From Ziziphus jujuba (taxonomy: Eukaryota; Streptophyta; Magnoliopsida; Rosales; Rhamnaceae), in NCBI RefSeq assembly GCF_031755915.1, contig NC_083387.1, forward strand, positions 23,562,501 through 23,626,500: a DNA stretch of 64,000 nt. The letters run 5' to 3'. The notes beneath the pieces are model-generated. The model saw only the letters and a program-made list of their open reading frames with translations, did no database searches and had not been told where the DNA came from. Positions 11,629 to 22,850 of the stretch are shown here, in pieces; position 1 is the first letter of the stretch, and each line of letters starts with the position of its first letter. A program made the position numbers and the translations under genes.

Positions 11629-13564
11629 ATGGCGGTCTCGTCGTTTTATTTCCACACGGTGTTATTGCTTCTCCTGCTGACGCTGTGTCCATCTTCGTCT
11701 TGGGCTCTGATTTCATCCCCTAATTTCAATCCCCCATATCCCAAAGCAATTTCTGTGAGTAACCCATTGCAATTCCTTTTACATTTTGTATATTTTAAAA
11801 TCAAAGTTTTAATTTATTTTTTTTATTGGTTTCTAGGATTTGAAGGAGGCTACGGTGAAGTTCTTGGGGATTCAAGCTGATGATTTTAAGATTTCTGGGT
11901 TCGATGTGAGAGATGCGAAGGTGGGTCATTCGGTGGCATACGAGTTCGATGTGGAGGTTGACAACAAGGTCCTTCCTTTCAAGCTTTTGGAGGACGTTAA
12001 CAGATGGGACTACGTGGATTTGCCTATATTTCAGTTCGAGGAACCCGGTAGACCTGGTGATGAGAAAGCCCTGGTTCAGAAGAGCAAATCGGATACTGGG
12101 TTATCCCCTGTTTTGGCTCCCTTTCAGCTCGCTGGGCCAATGGAGCTTTGGATTCAGGACGCTAAGGATATGAGAATCTCCCTTCCCGTAAGTACCTTTG
12201 ATGATGAATTGTTCATCTGTTATGAATGCACTCGCATATTTTGGCGTTCTATATTTTGGCCATTGGTTTTGGACCCCCTCGAGGTTCTTCGATTATATTG
12301 TTTATATTGGGGATTCGGTCAGTTTTGTTTTGGTTTTGTGGTCAGTTTTCCCGTAAGGTAGTGTTTGGATTTCCGATTTGGGAGAAAGGTGATTTATAAT
12401 CCAGCCCCAGAATATAAATATAATGATTGAAATAGCGTCCTTAGGTTTGTGTTTGAATTCCCATAAAATTCTCAGATAGCTGCGGAACTCCGAAAGTCTA
12501 AAATATGTAAAAAAGAATTGTTCGTCTTAAAACATAGATCTTAAACGATGGGGATTTTGATATTAAATATTAAAAGATAAGATAGCTAGCATTTTACATT
12601 TTTGGACATGATTTCAATATTGTTTACATAATGCATTGCAATTACAGGCTATTGAATACGCTTCATCATGCAATTTGATTATAACTCTGGGTTTATGTTT
12701 TGGAAATTTAATTAATATTAACTCTATGTCGCTTCAATTCTGTAGCATGATGTGGATGCTGGTGTCTTAAAGAAAGTGATCTTAGCAGATGGTGCTGTGG
12801 TCACTGTCAAGGGTGCAAGATCAGTTAGCTTGCGCCACCCACTTGATCTGCCATTGCCTTTGAATAGGTCTGATAATGGTTTTGCCTCAGGACTGTTCAG
12901 GTTGGCTGAATGGTTGCGCCAAGCTTCCCGCAGTCAAGAAACTCCATTACTGTCACTCCGCATTGTTGGTCCAACCTCTCTTACATCTCCTTCAACATCA
13001 TCTCCTTCCTCTACTAACAAGCTTAAGCTTAAGCGCCTCGCCCCAGGTCTTGTGGAGTTATCCTCATGGTCTAAAACCAAAGCCATTGAGACCCTTTCAT
13101 CTTTTGATGGCCAAGAAGCTACTGCCCTGTTGACTCCCAGTCATTTCACCACAATGTGGCCTCTTGCTTCTATCAATGGCTCAAACTCAAACCTGATTGG
13201 TTTCGAGACGCTGCTCGCATCTGTGCTTGGTCCCAAAGCTAACAAGAAAGGTTCCTTTAAGTTGTTGAAAGCGGATGTATCATCACAGACATTTATGAAG
13301 ATTGGCTTTGCGGTGGAGAAGAAGTTGAAAAAGGGAGATGGTGTTTGGGAAGGATTTCCTGAGTGGAGAACAATGCCTGAGAATGTAAAGATGCATTTTG
13401 AGGTGCTGGCTAAGGTGGATGGTAACAAGTTTGTGCCTGAGAGAATAACGCCCGTTAAACCTCTCCTTATTGAGGATACTGTTGCATCTAATGAGCTTTT
13501 GGGGAATGTTAGCATGTCAAGGGTTCCTATCGTTCACCCTCCTCCGGACCCCTTTGCCTTGTAA
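11629..13564 (+). CDS. TIN1: TUNICAMYCIN INDUCED 1 (TIN1)-like ER protein
   Basis: A 431-residue protein in three exons, 11629-11754, 11837-12187 and 12746-13564, all phase 0 with GT/AG sites. Residues 1-26 form a clear signal peptide (LLLLLLTLC core, then SSSWA), so entry into the secretory pathway is predicted. There is no membrane span after it and no C-terminal HDEL/KDEL. The C-terminus ends VHPPPDPFAL. The body (for example FKISGFDVRDAKVGHSVAYE and FQLAGPMELWIQDAKDMRI) matches my recollection of the plant-specific TIN1 family, whose Arabidopsis member is induced by tunicamycin and ER stress. No biochemical activity is known to me. A Ser/Thr-rich low-complexity insert lies near residues 235-250. 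The family assignment rests on remembered similarity, not a search. The UPRE-like element upstream supports it independently. Confidence 0.8.
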
Positions 13565-13626
13565 ATTGTTTGAGAGGTTTCATGGTTTTAGTGCGTTGCA
13601 GGAATCAAAGTGTAAAGATAGCTTTT

Positions 13627-13658
<32 letters not shown>

Positions 13659-14297
13659 TAGGGTTTAATGTGGTAAGTTTGTAAAATGTTGTTAAAATAT
13701 AATAATTCAACCTAACGAGAAAATGCCAGTACATTTCTCTATTATGTGATTCTCTTATAGGGAAAAGAAAAGTTGGAAGCTTCGAAAAAAGGATGAAATG
13801 GTAGGTATCGGGTCATTTCTTTCCTTACCGCGTCTCTTGTACCTAAAGCATTAAACTGTCCCATGGAAATTTTATATAAAACAATTGAATGATTCAACGA
13901 TATCACTATGCTTTTCTTTGTAGAGAACGAAGATGCTTTTTCTGAAACATTGATTATGAGTTGAGTAAATTGTGTTTCTTTCGTCCTACTAAAGTGGCCA
14001 TATTCTTCATCTCCCTAAAATTAGACTCGCAATTCTTTAAGTTGAAGAAACTCAATTTTTAATCTTTAAGGAATGTCTAGGGACCGTTACGTTATAGAAC
14101 TTCCCCTCAAGCCAAGTGACCAATGATTATAGTGACAATTTATACCATATTTCCTGGTTTGGAGATAAGCTAACACATAAGAATCCATTTCCTCCAGCTG
14201 GTTTAGTGATACAAAACACAGTCAACCACTTACTACAAGGCTTAGTGATAAAAAAAACTATCAATATATTACAAAACAAGCTTTCCTGCTGGAATCA
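13565..14297. other. Convergent spacer between TIN1-like and malate dehydrogenase genes
   Basis: Contains the 3' UTRs of both convergent genes and a long T run at about 13627-13657. No other feature is visible. Confidence 0.6.
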
Positions 14298-17200
14298 TTA
14301 TTTCCTGACAAAGGAAATTCCCTTTTGGATGCTTGCAGCCAACTCTTTTTTCGCTTTCTCTAATCCAACCCTGTTAATAATAGACATTTGATGGATCATT
14401 AGAAAATATGTCATAATTCTCTGTCTAAGAAGAACAGATTTGTCTTATACCTCTCATACTCATTCAGTGGCCCAAGTTGGTATACTTCCTCAGCTCCATT
14501 ACGACCTAGCTGTACTTTACTTGCAAAGAAAGGAAGTTCTGTCACCTGTTAAAATCAGTTTTCTTGGTCATTAGATCAGAACTGGATATCACATAAATGT
14601 TTACATGAATTGGAAACTTAATACAGTACCTTGGAATCTACAAAAGCACATTCTACAACACCAGCATCTCCTCTCAATCCACGAAGGCATGCATCCGCAA
14701 ATTTAACAGCCGCATATGCCTACAGATATTTTATATATATAATGCTGTGCAATATGTAAAGAACTTAATAATTGTAGTTCGGATAAAGATGAACATGGGA
14801 TTGCTAACCATTGACAATGTTGCAGAGCCAGCCCCAGCTTTTGCCTGCAAAGAAGCAATATATATTTAACTCTTTATCTGAGTAATTGATTTATATTCAT
14901 GTCACAAACGAAATCATAGACGGTTGTGGATCAAACACAGAAAAAATAAAAGTTTAATCTCAGAGATTGGGGTAAAAAGCTGCAGTAGCTATTTACAACT
15001 ACAGTACAAATACTATTAAAGTTGATTTTTTCATAGGCTGGGATAACAAACTATGGATGCACTCAACAATAAAAGTTGAGTAGCATTACCTCAACAACTT
15101 CTGTTCCACCATTTTGGATGCGATCAGTCAGGTATTCTATTTCTTGTTGGGTGAAAGAGGAGGGTGGCTTAACCTGCATGAAGGGATAGCTTGTTGACAA
15201 CTTGTCTGAGAGCACTCAACATTTTACAGAGCAAAACCAGAAACATTTTGAAAATGTTGAAACTTATATAATGCTTTTTAAAGGACCTGAGACAGAAGTG
15301 GCAAGATTGTCACTCCTGAATGACCTCCAACAACTGGAACATTAACTTCCCTTGGATCAAGTCCTAGAACTTCTGCCTGCAAGGAAAACATGAATACAGA
15401 AGATGAAAACCATGGACGATAATGATATTAGATTGAAGTCATGACACAGCTAATATTACATGGTTCCACATACTAACTTGTTATCCTGCAATCCATTGTT
15501 AAGTTCCTAAAGAATATTTGAAAGGTGATCTACTGGAGGTTAGCACCTTGAAAACTAAGGAATGTGAATCATCAGAAAAGTTATTTAGAGAAGAAAAGAG
15601 AAACAAGAAAAAGTTTATTGAATCACAGTTTGGAAAAGAAAAATCATATTTCAACTGGTTTGTCTTGTTCCTGACACAATCCACAATAACAATTCAACTG
15701 GGCTTCCATTACTATTATTTTAGAGTAAAATGAGAATATAAATCAACCTATGTTTGGTAGGAAGGAAAGAACATAAAAATGATGGAGAGGATATGGAATA
15801 ATAACTGACACTTATCGCCCTTCATACCTACGATCAAACAAATGATCGACTCTCCTTTCTCCTTTCTTTTGGACCACTTCTTTCTTTCCTCTTACCTATC
15901 CCTCCTCGCAAACACTGTGTAAATCTCTACAGTAGATTGCTGAAGGAAAAAAGAGGATCTATGAACATCTATCATTTCATGGTTGTTTCTTCTGAAGTAG
16001 TAGCTGTGATATAATGTTTAGAATAATAATGGTTGATACATAATACATTTTATTATGCCTGAGTTTTATCTTCCTCTAGGTACTTCGCGAACTACCCATA
16101 ACCTACCTTTCAGTAGTTATATAATCCACAGGTATTATTGCTGGCAACTGATTTGTTCTAACTAAATATAGCAAAAAGCATGACAGACTAATTATCTCTT
16201 ACTATAAACCATAAAGACTAAAGGGATTAAAAACCATAATTCTTTGAAAGGAGAATCCAAACTAATTGGCCCTTTTTGATTGATACTTACAACAAAAGTG
16301 TTAGCTCTCACAACATCAAGTGTTGTAACTCCCAGTAGTCGCTTTGGATCATATGTGCCAGCTTTCTTGAAAACCTCTGCTGCAATTGGAACTGTAGAAT
16401 TCACAGGATTGCTGATCAAGTTAACAATTGCTCTAGGACATGACCTTGCAATTCCTTCACAGAGAGTCCTAACAATTCCAGCATTGATGTTGAAAAGATC
16501 ATCCCTCGTCATTCCAGGTTTCCTAGGCACACCAGCAGGTATGATTACAAGGTCCATGCCTGAGAGAGCACTCTCAAGCTGTGCCTGCCCTAGGAAACCG
16601 CGAACCTAAAAAATTCCAAACTTAAAGTTACCTTAGATATCAGAAAGATCCACTAGAAATTTTGATTTCTGAGAAACTGTAATTCAAGTAGAAAAATGAT
16701 TACAAGAAAACAGTAAGAATCCATACTCTGAAGAATGAACCTACTCATTCACAACAATTGGGAAATCACAAATTTCAAGATAACAGCCAATTTACCAATG
16801 GAACCAACGTCATAGACAATTTCAGCAAAGAGATAAAGGGCTCAGGGAAGAGAAATTACCACGGCGCCAGTATCCATGTGACCGATATCAGCTGTGACTC
16901 CCGGAGTATTAACAACATCATAAAGATGAAGAACTGATACTAGCGGATTAATTTTCATTAGCAACGCAAGAGGCTGGCCAATGCCTCCAGCAGCACCCAA
17001 GATTGCAACTTTGAAACCCGGTGCTCCACCTTTGGCTCTGCAATTTTCCTTTCTCAGACCAGAATTGTCTTCCACCTTTTTTTTGCACCACAAAAATCAA
17101 AACAATATCATTAACAGCATCAAAGTTATGTGATTGGAAGTTAAAATTATGAATCTCAAAGGTACGTAAATTACACCAAGAAAAGTACAGAAGAACTTGA

Positions 17201-17704
17201 AATGCATTCATATCTCATATGAAGCTAGAGGCAAAAAGCACCAAATAAACAGAACATGAGGAAGCAGAAGAGCATGAATTGGGAAAGAAGTTGGTAACAC
17301 AAAACCAAAAAGAACGTGGGTCAGATATGAAGAAAATTATCCGATAATGTAATAGAAGCGATATGACTATATAGCCTATAAAATAGAGCTAATTGGTATT
17401 TACAATAATTTGTTTTACTGATTCTAGTAGTTAAGATTTGACAATTTGGTATTAATTCAACAGTGGAAGTACATAAATAATCATGACTGCAAAATAAAAT
17501 TTACCCAAAAGAAATATCAAATTTATAATCCAAGAATTGGACAGAATGCAACAATGTAAGCAATCACCATTCATGATAAGTTCACTCAAAGAAAACCGCA
17601 AAAGGGTCTGGAATTGAGAGTATTAACAGTAACAAAGATGAGCAAACCTGAGAATTTGAAGGGTAAAGATGAGCTGAGATCTTTGCAATGCGTTGATTCT
17701 CCAT
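14298..17704 (-). CDS. PMDH: Peroxisomal (glyoxysomal) NAD-malate dehydrogenase
   Basis: Interconverts malate and oxaloacetate with NAD(H) inside peroxisomes, supporting beta-oxidation, the glyoxylate cycle and photorespiration. Nine exons in transcript order: 17704-17648, 17075-16860, 16605-16291, 15376-15287, 15173-15090, 14844-14809, 14719-14630, 14545-14451, 14370-14298. Every junction is in frame and the protein is 351 residues, close to the usual length. Residues 5-13 (RIAKISAHL) fit the PTS2 import signal R-[LI]-x5-H-L. Cys31 in ENCRAKGG is the likely processing site. The NAD-binding loop GAAGGIG is residues 46-52. Substrate-binding Arg119, Arg125 and Arg191, catalytic Asp188 and His215 (VVGGHSG) are all present, so the enzyme should be active. 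The 5' leader has a CT-rich tract (GA on the + strand, about 17758-17772). Convergent with TIN1. Confidence 0.95.
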
Positions 17705-18216
17705 TGTCCCGGCGTTTTTTTTTTTACTCAGAGAAAGATAGAGGGAAAAGAGGAAACAGAGAGAGAGAGAGCAAAGGGAGGAGATAAAGCGCAAACTACA
17801 GGTTATGAATAAATAAAACAAATTTGAAGGTTGTCCCAGGTAGGAAACAAAGAGATAAAGGGGGAAGAATGATACGTGAGGAGTAGGAAGATAGAAGTTG
17901 ACGTTAAAGTTTGGAATTTTTTTCAACAAATTTTTTTTTTTTTCTTTTAAAATTTTGTGTGGAAACTGCAAAATGGTTCAAAATGCTTATCCTATCCAAT
18001 TTCTCAGTTGTGGTTCTCAACATTTCAGCTTCCAACTTCCATCTCTCTCTCTCTGTCTCTCTCTCTTATTCATCTTGTAAATTATTATTTTTCATTTTCT
18101 ACACACTTTTGCTTTGTATGATACTCTTCGTCAAAGTAAAAATACCAGAGTGTTTATTTATTCTTACTTCAGTCGCTCTAGCAGCTGAGACCACTAGCAC
18201 AAAGCAGAGCGCTAAA
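17705..18216. other. Upstream region of the malate dehydrogenase gene
   Basis: 5' leader and promoter of the minus-strand gene, with short CT and GA tracts and an A/T homopolymer near 17929-17950. No further gene is seen. Confidence 0.5.
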
Positions 18217-18495
18217 TAGGTTGCTTGTGTTGGTGATCAATGGGTCCCCTCCGTCCACCATGGATGGAAAGCCGTAACAAATTCTCCAATATTCTGAATT
18301 TGGGTGAGGCCCGATCACTACACATACAATCTCTTTTTATTTTATTTTGTTTTGCTGGGCTATGGTCCTAGTGGTCTTTGTTTCACCATTGGGCTTGATG
18401 TTCCTTCAAGCTGCACCGATGGCCTAGCACTTGTCGTTTGTGGTTTGTCATTTTAAGTCTCAAAAATATTTAATTAGGTCTGCATCCTGGGGAAA

Positions 18496-18526
<31 letters not shown>

Positions 18527-19563
18527 TCTGGGATGAGATGACTGTGCACACAGTCTGCATATGAACCAGTATCATAACCAAGAATTTTTAAGAAAAAATA
18601 TTAGTTTTATTGTGTATGTGTAACAGGAAAATCGATATTTTCTTTAAAAAAACATTGGCATCGTATATATATATAGAATTATTTTTTTTTTTTTTTATGA
18701 AAAAAATAGCAAGTTACCAACTTTTTATTTTTATCTGTACCATTTGCCATGGTGTCTTTTAGTTTGGTGATATGTTCATTAGAATATTAATAAATGAACA
18801 AAAATGGTTTTTGGTATTGCTATACGGCTGTTAGTGGCATTACATAAATAAAGCTATTTCTATATAATTTAATTCTATGTACCTTTTAAAGAAAAAAAGA
18901 AAAAAAGAAAAAAAAAGAAGAGGAAGAAGAAGAATACATACTTGATCACAAAGATGTGAATAAACGATTAAAAAGTGTCAGTTTGTGACAGCAATGCTAA
19001 TTCATCTTGTTTTGCTTTATATAGAGCTTTTCCACAAACATAACATAAAACAGAATCTACATATTGAGCCAAAGCATGCACTTAAAAAATATTTATCCAA
19101 ACAGATTTAGTTCTACTGCAAACAATTTAAATAGGTTTGTGTTATATGGAATCATATTGCTTGGTTGATAATGATTTTGCTGTTCTTTGTTTACTCCTAA
19201 CAGGCTAATATTATGAAAGTCCAGTCTTACAAAGAAAAATTAGATGATTAGAGTTTGATTATTGGTTTTATAAATTATATTAGTTAGGTTAATATTAGAA
19301 CAATATCGTTACTTGTTTCTTTTATTGGTCCTTCAATTACTTTAAAATATTGAGATTTCTAATTGCATTAGTGGCTAAATAGGTTTATATAAAATTTATT
19401 TTGTCCCTTGTAGAATTTTGGTTGTTTACTAGATTCACATAGACTCTACTAAAAAAAAAAAAAAAAAAAAAAGACATACAGATTAATTAATACAATTTTA
19501 AATATTTATTTAGAAGCAATTTAAAAAAATGATAAAATAGATCAATTTAATGTGAACTAACTT
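18217..19563 (+). repeat. Dispersed repeat, copy A
   Basis: Shares a long colinear series of blocks with 21533-22670. Examples are CACCGATGGCCTA, ATTAGGTCTRCATCCT, GATCACAAAGATGTGAATAAA, TATATGGAATCATA and GCATTAGT. The final block AATGTGAACTAACT ends at about 19563, directly against the hAT remnant. It is non-coding and unclassified. Copy divergence (indels, microsatellite differences) suggests it is old. Confidence 0.7.
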
Positions 19564-21241
19564 ATAATATATCGATATCGATAGAAATATTAAAAGTTTA
19601 AAATATGAAAATTTCTATGGAAATATTGGAAAATATCGAATATCGATAAAAAGTTATAAAAAATAATGGAAATTTGTTTTAAAAAATAGAAATTTTTATT
19701 GAAACTTTGGAATTAGCTTAGTTAATCCATCATTTATCAAATAATTATATAACTTGCTAAAATATTGAATAGATGTTATATTCTTCTTCGTGAATTGATT
19801 TATAATAAACATTAATGACCAATAGATGAATTATTATTAATAAGAATATATCAAAAAATACATATATGATAAAATTATTTATTAACTAAAATAATTATTA
19901 CAATTATGTTATAGTTCATAAATGTCATCTTAATATCATATAAAACTTCTAGGTGGTTGAAAATCATCGGTTTCTTTTTTATTTTAATTTTGAGATGTGA
20001 AATGTGAGAAATAGTTATGAAAAGATATATTTTCTTGATAATTTTGCATATAATTATTAATATGTCAACTATATGAATATTGCATTATTGGTTGACTATG
20101 TGCATAACTACTACTTTCTGATGGTTGAGTTTGAGATGGTATCCATGAGTTGCTACTTGATGACATTCCATAAATATCCATTGAATAAGGGTTATGAAAA
20201 TAACTTTCAACCCTTTTAGATTCAAAATTCATAAAAATCAAATTTTCTTTTTGTTGTGACATTTTTATTATAAATTTCTTTTTACGTATATATTCTTTTC
20301 CAACAGTACCGAATCCTTGACCTGTATCTCTACTCTCATGATCTTCATCTTGTATTGCATGTGTGTAATATTGTTTACCAGTAAATGGGCTTAATCCAGC
20401 TTCTTGCCTTGGTGCTTCCCTTTGGCAACTACCTTTTCTAACTTCTAATTCATATAATTTATTGAAATTATCTTCATTATCACTAAAACTAGAGTGACTA
20501 TTAATAGTCTCAAATTATGAATGTGTACAATCTGATAGAGCTGAAGCACTATTAGTTCTATTTTATTTTCTTATAAGCCTTTAAAATGAATCACCACCAC
20601 TAGAATTTACTTTTTCAGCAATCACTTTTTGAACATTTATTCCCTCTTTTTCAGCTTGTTGAACAATCTTTGGATCATGATTCCTTTCATGATCATCTAA
20701 ATGAACATCTTTAATCCATTTGTACATTTGGTTGCCCTCTTCATCATCATCTTCCATTATAGTGTCAAATATTATTGTTGGATCCAAATCTTGATGATTT
20801 TCTTCTTCAGCTTCCATGTCCCTCAACTTGAGCTTCATATTATAATAATAATAGACTAGTTTTATTTATATCACTAAATGTCTAAAAAACAATTAAATGG
20901 TAGAAAAATTATCAATGGAGTTAATTTAATACAAAAAAATTACTAAATATCTATAATATTTATGAATTTTTAAAAAAAATTAAAAAATTCCATGAATATT
21001 TTTGAAATTTCAGAAATTTCCAAAGAAATTATAGAATTTTTAAGCAAATCGTTAAGGATTTGATGTGGATATTTTACGGAAATTTTCATAGAAATTTTGG
21101 CGAAATTTTAGAAATTTCAATGAATATTATGGAAGTTTTATCTTTTTTTTTTTTTATTTCGAATCTAAATTTTATTTCGATCCATTTAAAAAATAAAAAT
21201 ATCAAAAAAAATTTAAAAAAATATCAAATATTTTAAACCTT
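19564..21241 (-). mobile_element. Deleted hAT-type transposon remnant
   Basis: Inverted GTTTAAAATAT motifs near 19596 and 21238 may mark the ends. Flanks consist of GAAATTT/ATCGATA-type AT-rich repeats. The only coding part is the C-terminal transposase tail listed separately. The DDE/dimerisation portion is missing. It starts where copy A of the dispersed repeat ends. A similar non-coding segment recurs at 59380-59960. Confidence 0.5.
20062..20866 (-). pseudogene. C-terminal fragment of a hAT transposase (DUF659/hAT-C type)
   Basis: Reading the minus strand from about 20866, the frame gives LVYYYYNMKLKLRDMEAEEEN and then an acidic tail. The LV-hydrophobic-YYN-x-KLR pattern is what follows the hAT dimerisation domain in plant hAT transposases. 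A stop at 20581-20583 interrupts it. A frame with GLSPFTGKQYYTHAIQDED and a Ser/Gln-rich end continues to about 20065, also recalling hAT-family C-termini. The upstream catalytic region is absent, so the gene is dead. The assignment is by recollection of family patterns. Confidence 0.5.
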
Positions 21242-21319
21242 CTATATACATATATAATATTTTATATAAGTTAAACTTCATGAGAGAGAGTTACAGATAA
21301 AAATTCTTATGTGATCCTC

Positions 21320-21532
21320 GTCATAACAATGACATATCATTTAAATACTATTTAAAAAAGAAAAAAAAGAAAAAAAAAACTGAAGTATGGAAATAACAAA
21401 TCTCTTTCACATTTGTCATTCAAAAAGGTAATCCTTATCACTTAAAATCAAATAACATTGAATATTTATTAGAACTTGGATTAAGCAATCCAAGAGCAAA
21501 CATTATTGCAAATGCTTATGACTAAGCGGGCC
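21320..21532. repeat. Segment weakly repeated at 23330-23600
   Basis: Shares ordered short blocks with 23330-23600: CATATCATTTAAATA, an A-rich stretch, AATCAAATAAC, ATTGCAAA and ATGCTTRT followed by AAG and GGG. Probably the 5' continuation of the dispersed repeat. Similarity is patchy. Confidence 0.35.
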
Positions 21533-22668
21533 ATTAAACTGGTTGCTTGTATCAAACAACCTCGTTTTAATCTTCCTCTTCTTTTATTTATTTATTTTTC
21601 CTTCTCTTTTTCTCTTTTTAATCTTCCTTTTTCTTAATTTTTCATATTTTATATTTTTCTAATTCGCTATTGTTTCTTTCACGTATCTATAAGCCCGAGC
21701 CGTGTACATGGGTTGGTGGGCTATGGGCCCACATTGTGGTCTTAGTTTGACTATTGGACTTGATGTTCATCCTTTAGCTAAGTTGCACCGATGGCCTATC
21801 ACCAGTCGTTTCAACCGTAACTAATGTTGTTTGTGATTTTAAATCAAAATTATATAATTAGGTCTACATCCTTGGAGAAAAAAAAATATATAAAATTTCT
21901 TATTTTTTTATCAAAACCATAGCAAAGTTACCAATATGTTATTTTTATCTTTACTATTTGTTATGTTATGGTGTCATTTTCAATTTGGTGATACATTTAT
22001 TAGAATATTAGGACTGCCAGTGGCATTACTTAAATAAAGCTATTTCCACATTTTTTTAATTCTAAATATCTTTTAAAGAAGAATCATAATCTTTCTAAAT
22101 ACTATTCTACTCGATCACAAAGATGTGAATAAATGATTATAAAGTGTTAGTTTGTGACAAAATACATATATATATATATATATATACATATATTTTCGGG
22201 ATTTATGAAGAGCCTTTTCAAATATAATGAAACAGAATGTATGGCCAAAAGCACTTAAATTATTCATCCAAACCGATTAAGTAGTATTATTGCAAACTAT
22301 TTAAATAAGTTTGTATTATATGGAATCATAACTCCTATTAGGCTAATTTTCTGTAATACCAGTCTTACAAAGAAAATTTAGATGATTAAGAGGTTTGATT
22401 GGGTTCACAAATGATATATTAGTTAGGCTCATATTATATTGGTATGATAATTTTAATATTATATTTTTTTATCTGTCTTTGAATTACTTTAAATATTGAT
22501 ATTTTTCACATTGCATTAGTAGTTATCTAAGATTATATAAAATTTATTTTGTCTATAGAGTTTTAATAGTTTTTTGAATTCATATAAAATTGCAATGCAA
22601 TTTATAAATCTTTGCTCTAGAAGCAAGTTAGAGATGATAAAGTAGGTTGATCTAATGTGAACTAACTC

Positions 22669-22670
<2 letters not shown>
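21533..22670 (+). repeat. Dispersed repeat, copy B
   Basis: Colinear with copy A (18217-19563) over its length and with copy C (28437-28843) over its last third. It begins near TGGTTGCTTGT and ends at TAATGTGAACTAACTCC, followed by a (AT)n tract. It is non-coding. Copies A, B and C are in the same orientation. Confidence 0.7.
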
Positions 22671-22694
<24 letters not shown>

Positions 22695-22704
<10 letters not shown>

Positions 22705-22850
22705 ATTTCATGGGACGTCTACATCTTTTTATCATGCAGACGTTCGAAAAAACAATGATTTTTAAGAAACCATCATCTTTGTTTGATAACATTGATGATG
22801 ATTTTTTAAAAAGCCGTCGTCTTTGCAAATGTTCGCACCATATAAGGATC
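22695..22850. mobile_element. Possible degenerate MITE
   Basis: Contains short inverted blocks (AATGATTTTTAAGAAACCATCATC versus GATGATTTTTTAAAAAGCCGTCGTC) reminiscent of the hairpin element at 27363-27510 and, like it, follows an (AT)n tract. The ends cannot be fixed. Confidence 0.25.

Noticed and set aside
12355..12480. TAGTGTTTGGATTTCC-like and GTTTGTGTTTGAATTCCC blocks in intron 2 of the TIN1-like gene considered as a MITE
   Set aside because: The two blocks are in the same orientation rather than inverted, and no target duplication is visible.
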